DNA of 64,000 nt from Pseudomonadales bacterium (GCA_016763855.1 JAESSY010000096.1:1-64000); one strand, 5' to 3'; shown: positions 44,846-54,916, counted from the first letter of the stretch. Numbers and translations are program-made. Notes: generated from the sequence alone by a model not told the origin.

Positions 44846-45855
44846 GATCTTCCGGCCTGTCGGCGAAACCATATCGTGATTTGAGGGTGAGTGAGTATGA
44901 TCAGAAAACTTATTAGCAATGCAAATGCGAGGGGCCAGAAGTAAAGAGATTTAACAGGGCGATAGGTTTCCCTATCTTGCTCAATGGGTTCTAGTTCATC
45001 CAAAGCCTCATAGATATCAGAAAGTTCACTGCTATCTCTGGCTCTTTGATAAATACCGCCTGTTGTTTCCGCGATGAGGCTCAATACTTCTTCATCGAGT
45101 TCAGCAGATGGGTTTATTGTACGATTAAATATGAGTCCCGGAACGACTAATTCGTCTGCACCAAAACCAATCGTGTAAATTTTCACGCCTTCTTTGGCAG
45201 CAATTTGTGCCGCCTTAATGGGGTCTACCTCTCCAACATTGTTTCTACCGTCTGTGAGTAATATTACAACCCGGCTATCTGCTGGTCGTTCATGTAATCT
45301 CTTGATAGCTAAACCAATTGCATCACCGATAGCGGTTTTGCCACCGGCGATCCCGACCGGTGTTTCTTCAAGTAGTGACCTGACGGTGCTTCTATCAAAG
45401 GTAAGTGGGGTTTGCAGATAGGCCTCGGTGCCAAAGAGAATGAGCCCTAAGCGATCTCCCTTCCGACGTTCTACAAAATCACCAATGACTTGTTTAACGA
45501 TTTCAAGTCGAGTGATTTTCTGTCGGTTAAGGACCATGTCTTCAGTTCCCATCGACCCAGAAATGTCCACAGCAAGGAGCAAGTCTCGCCCGTTTGTGGG
45601 TAGTTCTATGGACTCTCCTATCCACTGGGGGCGACTGAGTGCCAAAACCAACGCCAGCCAACATAGTATCAGTAACAAACGGCGCATAAAGTGTCGTCCG
45701 TTAGGACTAATACCAGCATTATCAAAAGCAGCGGCAGTTTGATAGAAAGGCACTAATAAGGCAGCTTCTTGTTTCTTGGATTTTGGAATAACAAAGTAAA
45801 CAAGTAAGGGTAATGGGAGAATTAATGCTGCCATAGGCCATAGGAATTCAATCAT
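44842..45855 (-). CDS. batA: BatA: von Willebrand A membrane protein
   Basis: 337 residues with an intact MIDAS (LLLAVDISGSMGTEDMVLNR, then TPLTFDRSTV and LLTDGRNNVGEV), two helices before the VWA domain and one near the C-terminus (LYFWPLAFALLISFLIIL). It is the metal-binding protein-interaction subunit of the Bat/MoxR system. It overlaps batB and the DUF4381 gene by four bases each, so all are translationally coupled. Confidence 0.92.
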   Translation of the reverse strand: MIEFLWPMAALILPLPLLVYFVIPKSKKQEAALLVPFYQTAAAFDNAGISPNGRHFMRRLLLILCWLALVLALSRPQWIGESIELPTNGRDLLLAVDISGSMGTEDMVLNRQKITRLEIVKQVIGDFVERRKGDRLGLILFGTEAYLQTPLTFDRSTVRSLLEETPVGIAGGKTAIGDAIGLAIKRLHERPADSRVVILLTDGRNNVGEVDPIKAAQIAAKEGVKIYTIGFGADELVVPGLIFNRTINPSAELDEEVLSLIAETTGGIYQRARDSSELSDIYEALDELEPIEQDRETYRPVKSLYFWPLAFALLISFLIILTHPQITIWFRRQAGRS

Positions 45856-46373
45856 GGCATAATTCTCTTGTGGTTTTTAATCCACAGTAGACCAAGATCA
45901 TGTAAAGCTTGGTGATTAAACTCGACTGATTGTGCGTAATTGCCTTCGATTAATACCTGGCCGCAACCCATGCTAAATTCCTTTGTGTTTCCGCTCAGAT
46001 CAAGAAATGCAACCCAACTTTCACCTGTAAGGCTGGCGACTTCATCTCGTGAGAAACAACCAAAGGCAACCCGCTTCAATAATTGAGAATATTCTTGCAG
46101 ATAATGAGTTGACTCCGGTGAGCCCTCATAATTTTCTTTTAGCTTTTGAAGTGCCCGAATGCCCTCTCGACGATATTGCTTACTTTTCCAATATCGAAGG
46201 ATTCGGATTGTTAGAAAAATTGTGAGTACAACGACCAGAATACCCAATAACCACCACCCTGGTGCGGGTGACCAATCCTGTATTGCGCCCGGGAGATGAA
46301 TATCTCGGAGTTCTGCCAAGGGGTCAGTTTGCCCAGAATCCGCTATTGGCGGCATGCCTTGCTGCTCAGCCAT
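45852..46373 (-). CDS. DUF4381 membrane protein
   Basis: 173 residues, with PLAELRDIHLPGAIQDWSPA just before a single membrane helix (GWWLLGILVVVLTIFLTIRI), then a cytoplasmic helical tail including REGIRALQKLKENY and the region LLKRVAFGCFSRDEVASLTG. This order is characteristic of DUF4381 proteins, which occur between DUF58 and BatA genes in proteobacteria. Both ends overlap the neighbours (four bases with batA, one with the DUF58 gene). Function within the complex is unknown. Confidence 0.88.
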   Translation of the reverse strand: MAEQQGMPPIADSGQTDPLAELRDIHLPGAIQDWSPAPGWWLLGILVVVLTIFLTIRILRYWKSKQYRREGIRALQKLKENYEGSPESTHYLQEYSQLLKRVAFGCFSRDEVASLTGESWVAFLDLSGNTKEFSMGCGQVLIEGNYAQSVEFNHQALHDLGLLWIKNHKRIMP

Positions 46374-47332
46374 TAGCGTTTCACCATAGAATAGTTGTAA
46401 TAAGCGCTCGCAAGGCTTTGAACTAACTCGTCTTCCGTGCTGAGTTCAAAAAGGGGTGATTTTAGCTTGCTAAATTCCGTTTGTACTTGAGCTAATTTAT
46501 TGATGAAAGCGTTTTGATAGTTTTTACGTTCCTTTGTATTTGCTGTATCAATTTGGACGCGTTGCTCCCCATTGGTAATGGTGTAAAGGTCAGGTATCGG
46601 TAATTCCTTTTCCATATTGTCTGAGACATGCAGTCCGATAATATCATTGTGGCGGCTAAGCTGACGCAGGTGAAGTAGTGCATCTGCATTGAGATGTTTG
46701 AAATCACTAATAATAAAAATGGTACTGCCATGCTTCGAAACACGTCGAGCATTGATAATGGCATCAGCAAGATAATTTTCATTCTGTGGATGATCAGACT
46801 TTATGAGTCTATTGTTGAAGTCAGCAATCTCGTGGAGTAAGCGGAGCACTGCATGTTTATTTCTCCTTGGTCTGACTTCGCGATGATGGATGTCTGAAAA
46901 TACGATTCCTCCAACACGATCGCCATTGTCCAGAGAGATCCAGGCAATAAGAGAGGCGAGTTGTGCAGCGACAACCGACTTAAATGCTTTTCTTGATCCA
47001 AAAAACATAGATTGACTTTGGTCTACTAAAATTAGGACAGGCCTTTCTTTTTCTTCCTGGAATAATTTTGTGTAGGGGATCTGCGTTCTAGCGGTGACCT
47101 TCCAGTCTATGCTTCTAACATCGTCCCCGGGTTCATAGATTCTTACTTCAGCGAAATCAATCCCGCGTCCCCGAAAATTGGATGAAAGCAATCCTGCCAT
47201 AGGGTTACTGGATCGGCTGATGGTGACGGAGTCAATTTCCTTTGCAGCATGCCGAAATTGAATCAACGCTTTGATGTCTGTGTAAGCCCCACCTTTGGCC
47301 AGAAATTGATGATGAGATAATTTGCGAGACAT
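46373..47332 (-). CDS. DUF58 protein (VWA-like, MoxR partner)
   Basis: 319 residues without membrane helices. The DUF58 signature GRGIDFAEVRIYEPGDDVRS-IDWKVTAR is complete, followed by RPVLILVDQSQSMFFGSR, a degenerate MIDAS motif. DUF58 proteins regularly pair with MoxR ATPases. The gene lies five bases after moxR and is coupled to the DUF4381 gene. Confidence 0.92.
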   Translation of the reverse strand: MSRKLSHHQFLAKGGAYTDIKALIQFRHAAKEIDSVTISRSSNPMAGLLSSNFRGRGIDFAEVRIYEPGDDVRSIDWKVTARTQIPYTKLFQEEKERPVLILVDQSQSMFFGSRKAFKSVVAAQLASLIAWISLDNGDRVGGIVFSDIHHREVRPRRNKHAVLRLLHEIADFNNRLIKSDHPQNENYLADAIINARRVSKHGSTIFIISDFKHLNADALLHLRQLSRHNDIIGLHVSDNMEKELPIPDLYTITNGEQRVQIDTANTKERKNYQNAFINKLAQVQTEFSKLKSPLFELSTEDELVQSLASAYYNYSMVKR

Positions 47333-47337
47333 CTTCG

Positions 47338-48303
47338 TTAAGCGGTAGCAACTCTTTCTACAAGGGTATCTATAATTTGATCTGAATCGATGCCCGTCGC
47401 TTCTGCTTCAAAGCTGACAATAAGTCGATGTCTAAAAACATCATTAACAACGGCCTGGACATCATCTGGACTTACGAAATCTTTACCCAACAAAAAGGCA
47501 TTTGCTCTGGCGCAGATATCGAGAGATATCGTTCCTCGAGGCGACGCGCCGTAGTCAAGCCAGTTGGCTAAATCGTCTCCGTAGGCGCCGGGGTTTCTGG
47601 TAGCCATCGTGAGCTGAACGATATATTCCTCAACTACGGGGGACATATGCATAGAAAGTATTTCTTTCCTCGCGGCAAAAATTGTTTCTTGAGATATTTT
47701 TGGTGGATCGGTTTCGTAGTTTCTGGAAGACAAAGCTTCGCGTCGAACCAATTGGAGAATGTTTCTTTCGGACACGGCATCAGGGTAGTCAATATTGACT
47801 TGCATTAAGAAGCGATCTAATTGCGCTTCTGGAAGAGGGTAGGTACCTTCCTGTTCGATGGGATTTTGAGTTGCCATAACTAAAAAAAGATCACTAAGTT
47901 GGTAGGTTTGAGCACCAACACTCACTTGGCGTTCTGCCATCGCTTCGAGCAGCGCGGATTGAACTTTCGCGGGAGCGCGGTTGATCTCGTCTGCGAGCAC
48001 CAAATTATGAAAAATTGGACCTCGTTGAAATTCAAATGTGCCTTCCTGGGCTCGGTAGATTTCTGTTCCGGTAATATCTGAGGGCAGAAGATCCGGTGTA
48101 AATTGTATCCGATGAAACTCCCCTTCAATGCCATCAGCGAGAATCTTAATCGCCTTGGTTTTTGCAAGACCCGGTGCGCCTTCGACTAGTAGGTGCCCAT
48201 CTGCTAATAACGTCATAAGCAGTCTGTTGACAAGTTTTTCTTGGCCGATGATTTGTTTTGTGAGCCATCTTTCGAGGGTCAATATTTCTTCGCGATGTTG
48301 CAT
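47338..48303 (-). CDS. MoxR-family AAA+ ATPase
   Basis: 321 residues. Walker A is GAPGLAKTKAIK, Walker B LVLADEINRAPAKVQSALLE, followed by ATQNPIEQEGTYPLPEAQLDRF (the sensor 1/arginine-finger region, split here as residues around 140-162), all intact. MoxR ATPases act as chaperones for VWA proteins such as BatA. It is the first gene of the six-gene operon that runs leftward to 41398. The 450-base gap upstream should hold the promoter. Confidence 0.95.
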   Translation of the reverse strand: MQHREEILTLERWLTKQIIGQEKLVNRLLMTLLADGHLLVEGAPGLAKTKAIKILADGIEGEFHRIQFTPDLLPSDITGTEIYRAQEGTFEFQRGPIFHNLVLADEINRAPAKVQSALLEAMAERQVSVGAQTYQLSDLFLVMATQNPIEQEGTYPLPEAQLDRFLMQVNIDYPDAVSERNILQLVRREALSSRNYETDPPKISQETIFAARKEILSMHMSPVVEEYIVQLTMATRNPGAYGDDLANWLDYGASPRGTISLDICARANAFLLGKDFVSPDDVQAVVNDVFRHRLIVSFEAEATGIDSDQIIDTLVERVATA

Positions 48304-48753
48304 AGGTCCGCTGTATTCTTCTCAGTGATTGAAAGTTTATTTTTTGAAGTTTCGCTTTGCTTCGTGATTTTTTCAAGAGACTGAATTAATTTATGTCTCA
48401 TTTTCTGACCACATCGAGAGTACTAAGTTCCAGCGTGTTGCAATCTCGTCGCGTTGTCATCTCGTACCGTCAAAATGCGCATCGTAGACTAAACTGAAAT
48501 CAGTTTAATTGCTAGTATTTGGGACCAATTTGGGCGCGTATTTAAATCGAATCATCGAACCTAGAATCCGCAGTTGGATCACGAAGTTCTCAAAAAGAGT
48601 TGAATAGATCTTAATTATGGGGTGCTATCAAGTGTAAGGATTTGCTAAAATAAAACCACTAAAGTAGCACGCGAACCACGGTTAATGCTCAAACTGAAAA
48701 TGTTGTTGATTTGAGCCAATACGAGCCAATAAGAGTTTGACTAAGGAAAACCC
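48304..48753. promoter_or_regulatory. Divergent intergenic region moxR/gdhB with an 18-bp inverted repeat
   Basis: No gene is supported in these 450 bases. TAAACTG (48490-48496) and CAGTTTA (48501-48507) form a perfect seven-base inverted repeat with a four-base spacer and no T run, the form of an operator for a dimeric regulator. It could control either the bat operon or gdhB. A 10-base duplication lies just before gdhB. No clear promoter hexamers were found. Confidence 0.45.
48713..48732. repeat. 10-bp duplication upstream of gdhB
   Basis: GAGCCAATAC is followed directly by GAGCCAATAA, 21 bases before the gdhB start. Confidence 0.65.
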
Positions 48754-51700
48754 ATGACCAGAATCAAGGTTGATGATAAGGCAGCTTTTCAGGCTGGAAT
48801 TAATCGAAGATTGAAGGCAAAAAGCGCTGATCCGATCAAAGACTTTGCGAAATATTTCTTTGCAGATCTTGGTCTGGGCGAGCTGAATCAAAGACAGTGG
48901 GAAGACGTTATAACCAGTCTCCGTTCATGTTGGAAATTTTACCGTGGTTTCAGAGGAAATAAAGCACAAATAAGAATTGTCCCTGGTGCAAGCAATTTAC
49001 TCGTGATTGAAGTCGCGAGTATAAACTTACCCTTCCTCCTGGATTCAATTCGTTTGGAATTAAAACGATTGGATCTTGTTCTTGCTGATGTCCAGCAGTG
49101 TTTGATGGGCGTCGTTCGAAGTAGCCGAAAACTTGTTTTCAGTGATGCAGTTGAGATCAATGAAAGTTTAATACGATTAGAGATTGAATCCGCAGGTGTG
49201 CCAGACAACCTTGCCGATTGCATTGTTGAAGTGATAGAAATCGTGGCGCAAGTCGTTGAAGATTTTTCTCCGATGCGTAAGCAACTTTTATTATGGAGTG
49301 ATGATTCGACTTTCAGAATCAATCAAGAAGAAACTTTTGAATTGTTGCGCTGGTTTTACGCAAATAATTTCACTTTTCTTGGATATGAAGAGCACAAAAC
49401 TGATAAGAATGGAAAGCTCAGGCTGTTACCGCGATCGAGATTAGGATTGTCAAAATCTGGTATGTCAGCAGATGGGGTTTCATTGCAAACCCCTTTAGAC
49501 GTTCTTACGATAGAAAAGTTACCCATTAAAAGCAGAGTACACAGGCCTGCTTACTTGGATTCAATTACCATATGTGAACGTCGTGGGAAAAAAGTCATTA
49601 GAGTGTGTCGCTTCGTGGGTTTGTTTACATCAACTGTATACAATTGCAATCCGGTTAAAATCCCTCTGATTAGGCAAAAAATCGCTAATATTTTTTCAGC
49701 ATCAGATGTCATACCTTCCAGCCATAAAGGCCGGGAAATTAGTCGAATTATTGAAATCTTGCCCAGAGAAGAATTGTTTTTTGCATCCGGGGATGATTTG
49801 CAGCACTTGGTAATGCACATCTTTGGGATGCAAGAACGAAGAATTGTCAGAGTTTTGGTGCGTCAGGACACTTATTTTGCTAACTGCATCGTTTATCTTC
49901 CGAAGGATGTTTATGACACAGCAGTGCGGATACTAATACAAAATGAACTCGTGAAGACCTTTGATGCTAGCGAGGCAGAATTCGCGACCTATTTCTCCGA
50001 ATCTTCTCTTATTCGTACCCATTTCACGCTCAGAATTCCAGGTCCACAAAAGGTAGATGAGGAAGCACTTGAACAACGCGTTATTCAGCTGACCCGTTCC
50101 TGGAGTGATGATTTACAGCAAATTATTTACGCTCAGCATGAACCCGATGAAGCGGAACACCTATTTCAAGAATATCGCAACGTATTTTCTCCTGGATATC
50201 GCGCGGACTTTACCGTTGGATCTGCATACGGAGATTTGCATTATATAGAGCAATTATCTGCAGATTTCCCGCTTGCCTTAAAGTTCTATAAAATCGACAT
50301 AGAGGGGGAGCAAAATATACGCTTTAAACTTTTTCACTGGGGCGGCGCATTGCCTTTGTCAGATGTAATTCCGATACTCGAAAATCTCGGTGCTAAGACC
50401 GTAGAAGAACATCCTTATGAACTGAATCGAGGTGGAGAAGAAGTCTGGATTCATGATTTCGTCCTAGCATTAATTTCCACGCCAATTGGTGGTTTTGCCG
50501 CCCTGCAACTTATTTTTGAAGAAGCCTTTAGTGAAATATGGCGTCATGGTAAGGAAAATGATTCGTTCAACAGATTGGTCCCAACTGCCGGAATGAATTA
50601 TCGCCATGTCGGTTTGATCCGTACTTATTCGAGATATTTTGGTCAGTTACAAACAGGAACGAGTCAACAATTTATTGCTGACTGCGTGACTCGGTACGCT
50701 CATATCACCCGTCAGATATTCACGTTGTTTGAGCGTAGGTTCGATCCAGAGACAAGGGAGCCCAAAGGGAAAATTCGATTATTCCAACAGAAAATCATTG
50801 ATCAGATAGCGGAAGAGGTGATCAATCTTGGGGATGATAGGGTACTTCGTGGTTTTGTAGAATTAATTCTAGCGACTCAGCGCACAAATTATTTTCAGTT
50901 AGATGAAAATAACAAAGAGAAAGACTACTTATCGCTAAAATTTCTACCAGGGGAAATATCCGAGATGCCTGAACCTAAACCGGCCTACGAAATCTTTGTC
51001 TATTCTCCTCGTATAGAAGGTGTTCATCTAAGGGGCGGCAAAATTGCCAGAGGCGGATTACGTTGGTCAGATCGTTCAGAAGACTATCGAACAGAAGTGC
51101 TTGGTTTAATGAAAGCTCAACAAGTTAAAAATTCAATTATCGTACCTGTCGGCGCTAAAGGTGGCTTCTTACCAAAAAGGCTTCCTGAGATGGGTAGTCG
51201 CGATGAGATAATGGCAGAAGGCATTGCTTGTTATAAGATTTTTATTCAGGGTTTGCTCGATGTGACGGATAATTTGGTTCAGGGTAAGGTTGTTAAACCT
51301 AAGAGCGTAGTTTGCTATGACGAGGATGATTATTACCTAGTGGTTGCGGCTGATAAAGGCACGGCAACTTTTTCGGATATCGCTAATGAATTGGCTGAAA
51401 AGAATAATTTTTGGTTGGGAGATGCTTTTGCTTCTGGGGGTAGTATTGGCTATGACCATAAAGTGATGGGCATCACTGCAAAGGGAGCCTGGAAATCTGT
51501 GCAACAACATTTTAGAGATATGGGTACCAATATTCAAAAAAAGGATTTTACTGTCATTGGCATAGGCGATATGTCCGGGGACGTTTTTGGAAATGGCATG
51601 TTGCTATCAGAACATATTTGCCTTATGGCTGCGTTTAATCACATGCATATATTCGTTGATCCTAATCCGAATGCAATGAATAGTCACAAGGAAAGAGAAC

Positions 51701-53469
51701 GCCTCTTTGAGCTGCCTAGATCTTCCTGGACAGATTACAACGAAAATTTAATATCCAAAGGTGGCGGTGTATTTAGTCGTTCAGCCAAGACGATTAAAAT
51801 AAGCAAGGAAATGGCGACTAGATTTGACATTGAAGAGGCGGTTTTGTCACCTAATCAATTGATCTTAGTCATTTTGAAAGCCAATGTAGATTTAATGTGG
51901 AATGGTGGTATCGGTACCTACGTTAAGAGCAAGACTGAATCGGATCTGGATGTTTCTGACAAAGCAAATGACTATATCCGCGTAGATGCCTATGAGCTTC
52001 GATGCAAAGTCGTCGGTGAGGGCGGCAATCTTGGTATGACGCAATTAGCAAGGGTAGAATTTTCACTTGGTGGTGGCATTTGCTTCACAGACTTTATTGA
52101 TAATGCGGGTGGTGTCAACTGTTCAGATATCGAAGTGAATATTAAAATCCTGTTGAATCAACTTTTGGAAAATGGTGTTTTGACCCCTGCTGCACGTAAT
52201 ACTTTGTTACGTCAAATGACAGATGCTGTTTCGAAACAGGTTCTTGCTAATAATTACCGGCAAGCGCAGGCAATCAATTTAATGAACTATCAGTCGAAAC
52301 GCCGGGGGCAGGAATATGCCCAATTGATGCGTGCACTCGAAGATCAGGGGCGATTAAATCGTCGCCTAGAATTTTTGCCTACAGAGGAAGAGTTGCAAGA
52401 CAGAAAAGCAAAGGGGAAGAGCTTAACTGCGCCGGAGCTAGCTATCTTAGCCAGTTATGTTAAGGGCTTGTTAAAACAAGATCTGGTTTCTTCAGATGTT
52501 GCTGATAACGACTATATAGCTAAAGAAATGTGGGATGCTTTCCCTGCGATTCTCGTGAAGCGTTATGAACCTGCCTTGTCATCCCATAGGTTGAAACGAG
52601 AGTTGGTCGCAACTCAACTTGCTAATGGCATGGTAGATTATGTCGGTATGATGTTTGTCACGCGAATGAAAGAATCTACCGGAGCGGCTACGGGGAAAAT
52701 TGCAAAGTCATATATTGTTGCGCGAGATATTTTTGATCTGGAAGGAAGATGGAAAGAAATAAGTGATTTAGACTATCTTATTGATCATAGAATTCAGAAA
52801 GAAATGATGATGGATGTAAGACGATTGATTCGGAGAATTACACGTTGGTTACTTAGAAATAGGAGGCGTGGTCTGGATTTACAAAAAGAAATTCCTGTAT
52901 TTCAACATGCTTACCTTGGCTTGTTCGGGCAGTGGCAAGATGTACTGGGTGGGAAAGAATTAGCGCGTTGGAAGAAAAAAAGAACCTATTTTCAAGATGC
53001 GGGTGTGCCGATATCTTTAGCGGGCTTTGTTGCAGCCACCCATCATCTTTATGCTGTTATGGGAATAGTGGAAGCAGCGGCTCGAACGGGCCAGAGCATT
53101 GATAGAATAGCCAAGGTGTATTTTTCCCTAGGGGAATCATTGCAGCTCAATTGGTTTAGTATGAAGATTCATGATTATCAGGCGGATACGCAATGGCAGG
53201 CACTTGCTCGTGAAGCCATGCAAGATGATTTAAATTGGCAGCAGGTTGCCTTGACATTAGGTGTGGTGAGCGAATCCTCCAAGTCTAAATCCATTGAGAC
53301 TGTTATAAACAATTGGATTGTTAAACATGAAACTCAGGTGGCGCGGTGGATGGCTTTACAATCTGAAATGAAATCATCAGTCGTTCTAGATCCTGCCGTA
53401 TTTACTGTGGGGATTCGAGAGCTATTGGATTTGGCTCAGTCAAGTTCTGGTGTGGGCAAGCGGTTTTAA
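48754..53469 (+). CDS. gdhB: NAD-specific glutamate dehydrogenase, large type
   Basis: A 1571-residue GDH of the 180-kDa class known from Pseudomonas and Streptomyces (about 1600 residues). The N-terminal half carries ACT-like regulatory regions; the catalytic core shows GGKIARGGLRWSDRSEDYR, the lysine motif VPVGAKGGF, VIGIGDMSGDVFGNG (nucleotide-binding) and NGGIGTYVK, then a long C-terminal helical domain. It deaminates glutamate to 2-oxoglutarate using NAD and mainly serves catabolism. AAGGA lies at good distance before ATG 48754. The two-base gap to DUF2835 and the location before pyrD reproduce an arrangement known from Pseudomonas-like genomes. Confidence 0.97.
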   Translation: MTRIKVDDKAAFQAGINRRLKAKSADPIKDFAKYFFADLGLGELNQRQWEDVITSLRSCWKFYRGFRGNKAQIRIVPGASNLLVIEVASINLPFLLDSIRLELKRLDLVLADVQQCLMGVVRSSRKLVFSDAVEINESLIRLEIESAGVPDNLADCIVEVIEIVAQVVEDFSPMRKQLLLWSDDSTFRINQEETFELLRWFYANNFTFLGYEEHKTDKNGKLRLLPRSRLGLSKSGMSADGVSLQTPLDVLTIEKLPIKSRVHRPAYLDSITICERRGKKVIRVCRFVGLFTSTVYNCNPVKIPLIRQKIANIFSASDVIPSSHKGREISRIIEILPREELFFASGDDLQHLVMHIFGMQERRIVRVLVRQDTYFANCIVYLPKDVYDTAVRILIQNELVKTFDASEAEFATYFSESSLIRTHFTLRIPGPQKVDEEALEQRVIQLTRSWSDDLQQIIYAQHEPDEAEHLFQEYRNVFSPGYRADFTVGSAYGDLHYIEQLSADFPLALKFYKIDIEGEQNIRFKLFHWGGALPLSDVIPILENLGAKTVEEHPYELNRGGEEVWIHDFVLALISTPIGGFAALQLIFEEAFSEIWRHGKENDSFNRLVPTAGMNYRHVGLIRTYSRYFGQLQTGTSQQFIADCVTRYAHITRQIFTLFERRFDPETREPKGKIRLFQQKIIDQIAEEVINLGDDRVLRGFVELILATQRTNYFQLDENNKEKDYLSLKFLPGEISEMPEPKPAYEIFVYSPRIEGVHLRGGKIARGGLRWSDRSEDYRTEVLGLMKAQQVKNSIIVPVGAKGGFLPKRLPEMGSRDEIMAEGIACYKIFIQGLLDVTDNLVQGKVVKPKSVVCYDEDDYYLVVAADKGTATFSDIANELAEKNNFWLGDAFASGGSIGYDHKVMGITAKGAWKSVQQHFRDMGTNIQKKDFTVIGIGDMSGDVFGNGMLLSEHICLMAAFNHMHIFVDPNPNAMNSHKERERLFELPRSSWTDYNENLISKGGGVFSRSAKTIKISKEMATRFDIEEAVLSPNQLILVILKANVDLMWNGGIGTYVKSKTESDLDVSDKANDYIRVDAYELRCKVVGEGGNLGMTQLARVEFSLGGGICFTDFIDNAGGVNCSDIEVNIKILLNQLLENGVLTPAARNTLLRQMTDAVSKQVLANNYRQAQAINLMNYQSKRRGQEYAQLMRALEDQGRLNRRLEFLPTEEELQDRKAKGKSLTAPELAILASYVKGLLKQDLVSSDVADNDYIAKEMWDAFPAILVKRYEPALSSHRLKRELVATQLANGMVDYVGMMFVTRMKESTGAATGKIAKSYIVARDIFDLEGRWKEISDLDYLIDHRIQKEMMMDVRRLIRRITRWLLRNRRRGLDLQKEIPVFQHAYLGLFGQWQDVLGGKELARWKKKRTYFQDAGVPISLAGFVAATHHLYAVMGIVEAAARTGQSIDRIAKVYFSLGESLQLNWFSMKIHDYQADTQWQALAREAMQDDLNWQQVALTLGVVSESSKSKSIETVINNWIVKHETQVARWMALQSEMKSSVVLDPAVFTVGIRELLDLAQSSSGVGKRF

Positions 53470-53471
53470 AA

Positions 53472-53690
53472 ATGCGTTCATTAATCATCGATATCCAACT
53501 CCCTCGTGATGAATATCTGCGTGTGTACCAAGATTATATTCGTCAGGTGAAAGCTGTCGCGAGAAGCGGGGAGTCAGTTCGTTTTCCTGTGAGCGTCTTG
53601 CAGAAGTTTGTCGCAGAAGATGGGGTGCGAGGCACTTTTGAGTTGTTTTTTGATAACGATAATAAATTTGTTGAAATTGTAAGAATCTAA
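53472..53690 (+). CDS. DUF2835 small protein
   Basis: 72 residues: MRSLIIDIQLPRDEYLRVYQ, then VRFPVSVLQKFVAEDGVRG and a terminal FELFFDNDNKF. This agrees in length and pattern with DUF2835, a family usually located next to pyrD. It begins two bases after the gdhB stop and ends 20 bases before pyrD, so the three genes likely share a transcript. Function unknown. Confidence 0.88.
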   Translation: MRSLIIDIQLPRDEYLRVYQDYIRQVKAVARSGESVRFPVSVLQKFVAEDGVRGTFELFFDNDNKFVEIVRI

Positions 53691-53710
53691 CATCGAGCGA
53701 AGTCATTAAC

Positions 53711-54742
53711 ATGAACTATAAGTCACTGCAAAAATTACTGTTTCTATTACCTACGGAAACATCTCATCATCTATCGTTGCAATCAGTGGCTCTGATGCAA
53801 CAAATGAACCTTTCCGCTCTAGTGGCGAAGGATAGAGTTCAGGATTCTGTTGAACTTATGGGTATTCAATTTCCTAATCGCGTTGGATTAGCTGCGGGAT
53901 TAGATAAGGATGCACGTTGTATAGAGGGCATGTCTGCCCTTGGGTTTGGGTTCTTAGAAGTGGGCACCGTGACACCTAAACCCCAGAGTGGAAATTCTAA
54001 ACCTCGGTTGTTTCGTCTCGTATCGAGTCGTGCCATCATCAATCGCATGGGGTTTAATAATGAAGGTGTTGATGCCATGGTAAAGAGAATTCGCCGCTCT
54101 AATTTCAAAGGTGTACTGGGAATCAATATTGGTAAGAATGCAACGACTGCTTTAGAAGACGCACTTGCGGATTATGAATATTGCCTTCGAAAGATATATA
54201 AGTCTGCGTCTTATATCGTGGTTAATATATCCTCCCCGAATACAAAGGGTTTACGTTCACTACAGCATGGTGACGAATTATCAGCCTTGCTGGAGGGCTT
54301 AAAGGAAACCCATGCCACGTTAATCCATAAACATCAAAAAACGGTGCCGCTACTCGTTAAAATTGCCCCCGATATGGATGATGATGAAGTGTTTCAAGTC
54401 AGTAGGAAACTACTTGAATTCGAACTTGACGGTGTTGTTGTCAGCAATACCACCATTTCTCGTAGTGGTGTTATAGGGCAGAAATATGCAAATGAATCAG
54501 GTGGTCTGAGTGGTACGCCTCTGAAAGATCAAAGCAACCGCGTGCTTGCGCTGGTCTCATCCGAAGTGAAGGATAAAATAACGATTATAGGCGTCGGTGG
54601 CATCCTCGATAAAGAGGATGCTTTGACGAAAATTAAGCTCGGTGCGGATCTTGTACAGATTTACACCGGATTTATTTTTAAAGGACCTGATTTAATTTTT
54701 GAAGCCGCTTCTGCCATTCAGGCTCATTATGCTACCGCGTGA
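53711..54742 (+). CDS. pyrD: Dihydroorotate dehydrogenase (quinone), class 2
   Basis: 343 residues with the N-terminal membrane-associating helices (LLFLLPTETSHHLSLQ) of class 2 enzymes. FMN and active-site motifs are NRVGLAAGLDKDARCIEGM, EVGTVTPKPQSGNSKPR, INRMGFNNEG, VNISSPNTKGLR (catalytic Ser) and GVGGILDKEDALTKIKLGA. It oxidises dihydroorotate in pyrimidine synthesis and passes electrons to quinone. Its end overlaps the convergent rmf gene by 16 bases. Confidence 0.97.
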   Translation: MNYKSLQKLLFLLPTETSHHLSLQSVALMQQMNLSALVAKDRVQDSVELMGIQFPNRVGLAAGLDKDARCIEGMSALGFGFLEVGTVTPKPQSGNSKPRLFRLVSSRAIINRMGFNNEGVDAMVKRIRRSNFKGVLGINIGKNATTALEDALADYEYCLRKIYKSASYIVVNISSPNTKGLRSLQHGDELSALLEGLKETHATLIHKHQKTVPLLVKIAPDMDDDEVFQVSRKLLEFELDGVVVSNTTISRSGVIGQKYANESGGLSGTPLKDQSNRVLALVSSEVKDKITIIGVGGILDKEDALTKIKLGADLVQIYTGFIFKGPDLIFEAASAIQAHYATA

Positions 54743-54916
54743 CTAACACCAGCGGTACCTACATAACCATCCCAATTATCTTCTCGACCGGTTCGCCAAC
54801 CACTTATCCATGAAAGTCTGGATTCGTTGTTGTGATAGGGGCATAACTCTTTTGATTTTCCGTGAACACCCATGGGTGTAGGCGCGGTTACTCTTGTCTC
54901 TTTTTTGTCTTCTCAT
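54727..54916 (-). pseudogene. rmf: Ribosome modulation factor, broken by an internal deletion
   Basis: The first frame (from ATG 54916, with AAGGAG eleven bases upstream) reads MRRQKRDKSNRAYTHG, an excellent match to the Rmf N-terminus. The rest of Rmf (VHGKSKELCPY..., SWISGWRTGREDNWDGYVG, TAGVSHAVA) is encoded in another frame from about 54873 to the stop at 54727. Relative to the Rmf pattern RGYQAG-x-x-GKSKE the four residues YQAG-like are missing; an 11-base deletion between two GGGT-type repeats at about 54874 explains both the loss and the frameshift. As written, the product would be a 46-residue peptide without the second half. Rmf dimerises 70S ribosomes in stationary phase. Position convergent to pyrD matches Pseudomonas. 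Confidence 0.85.
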
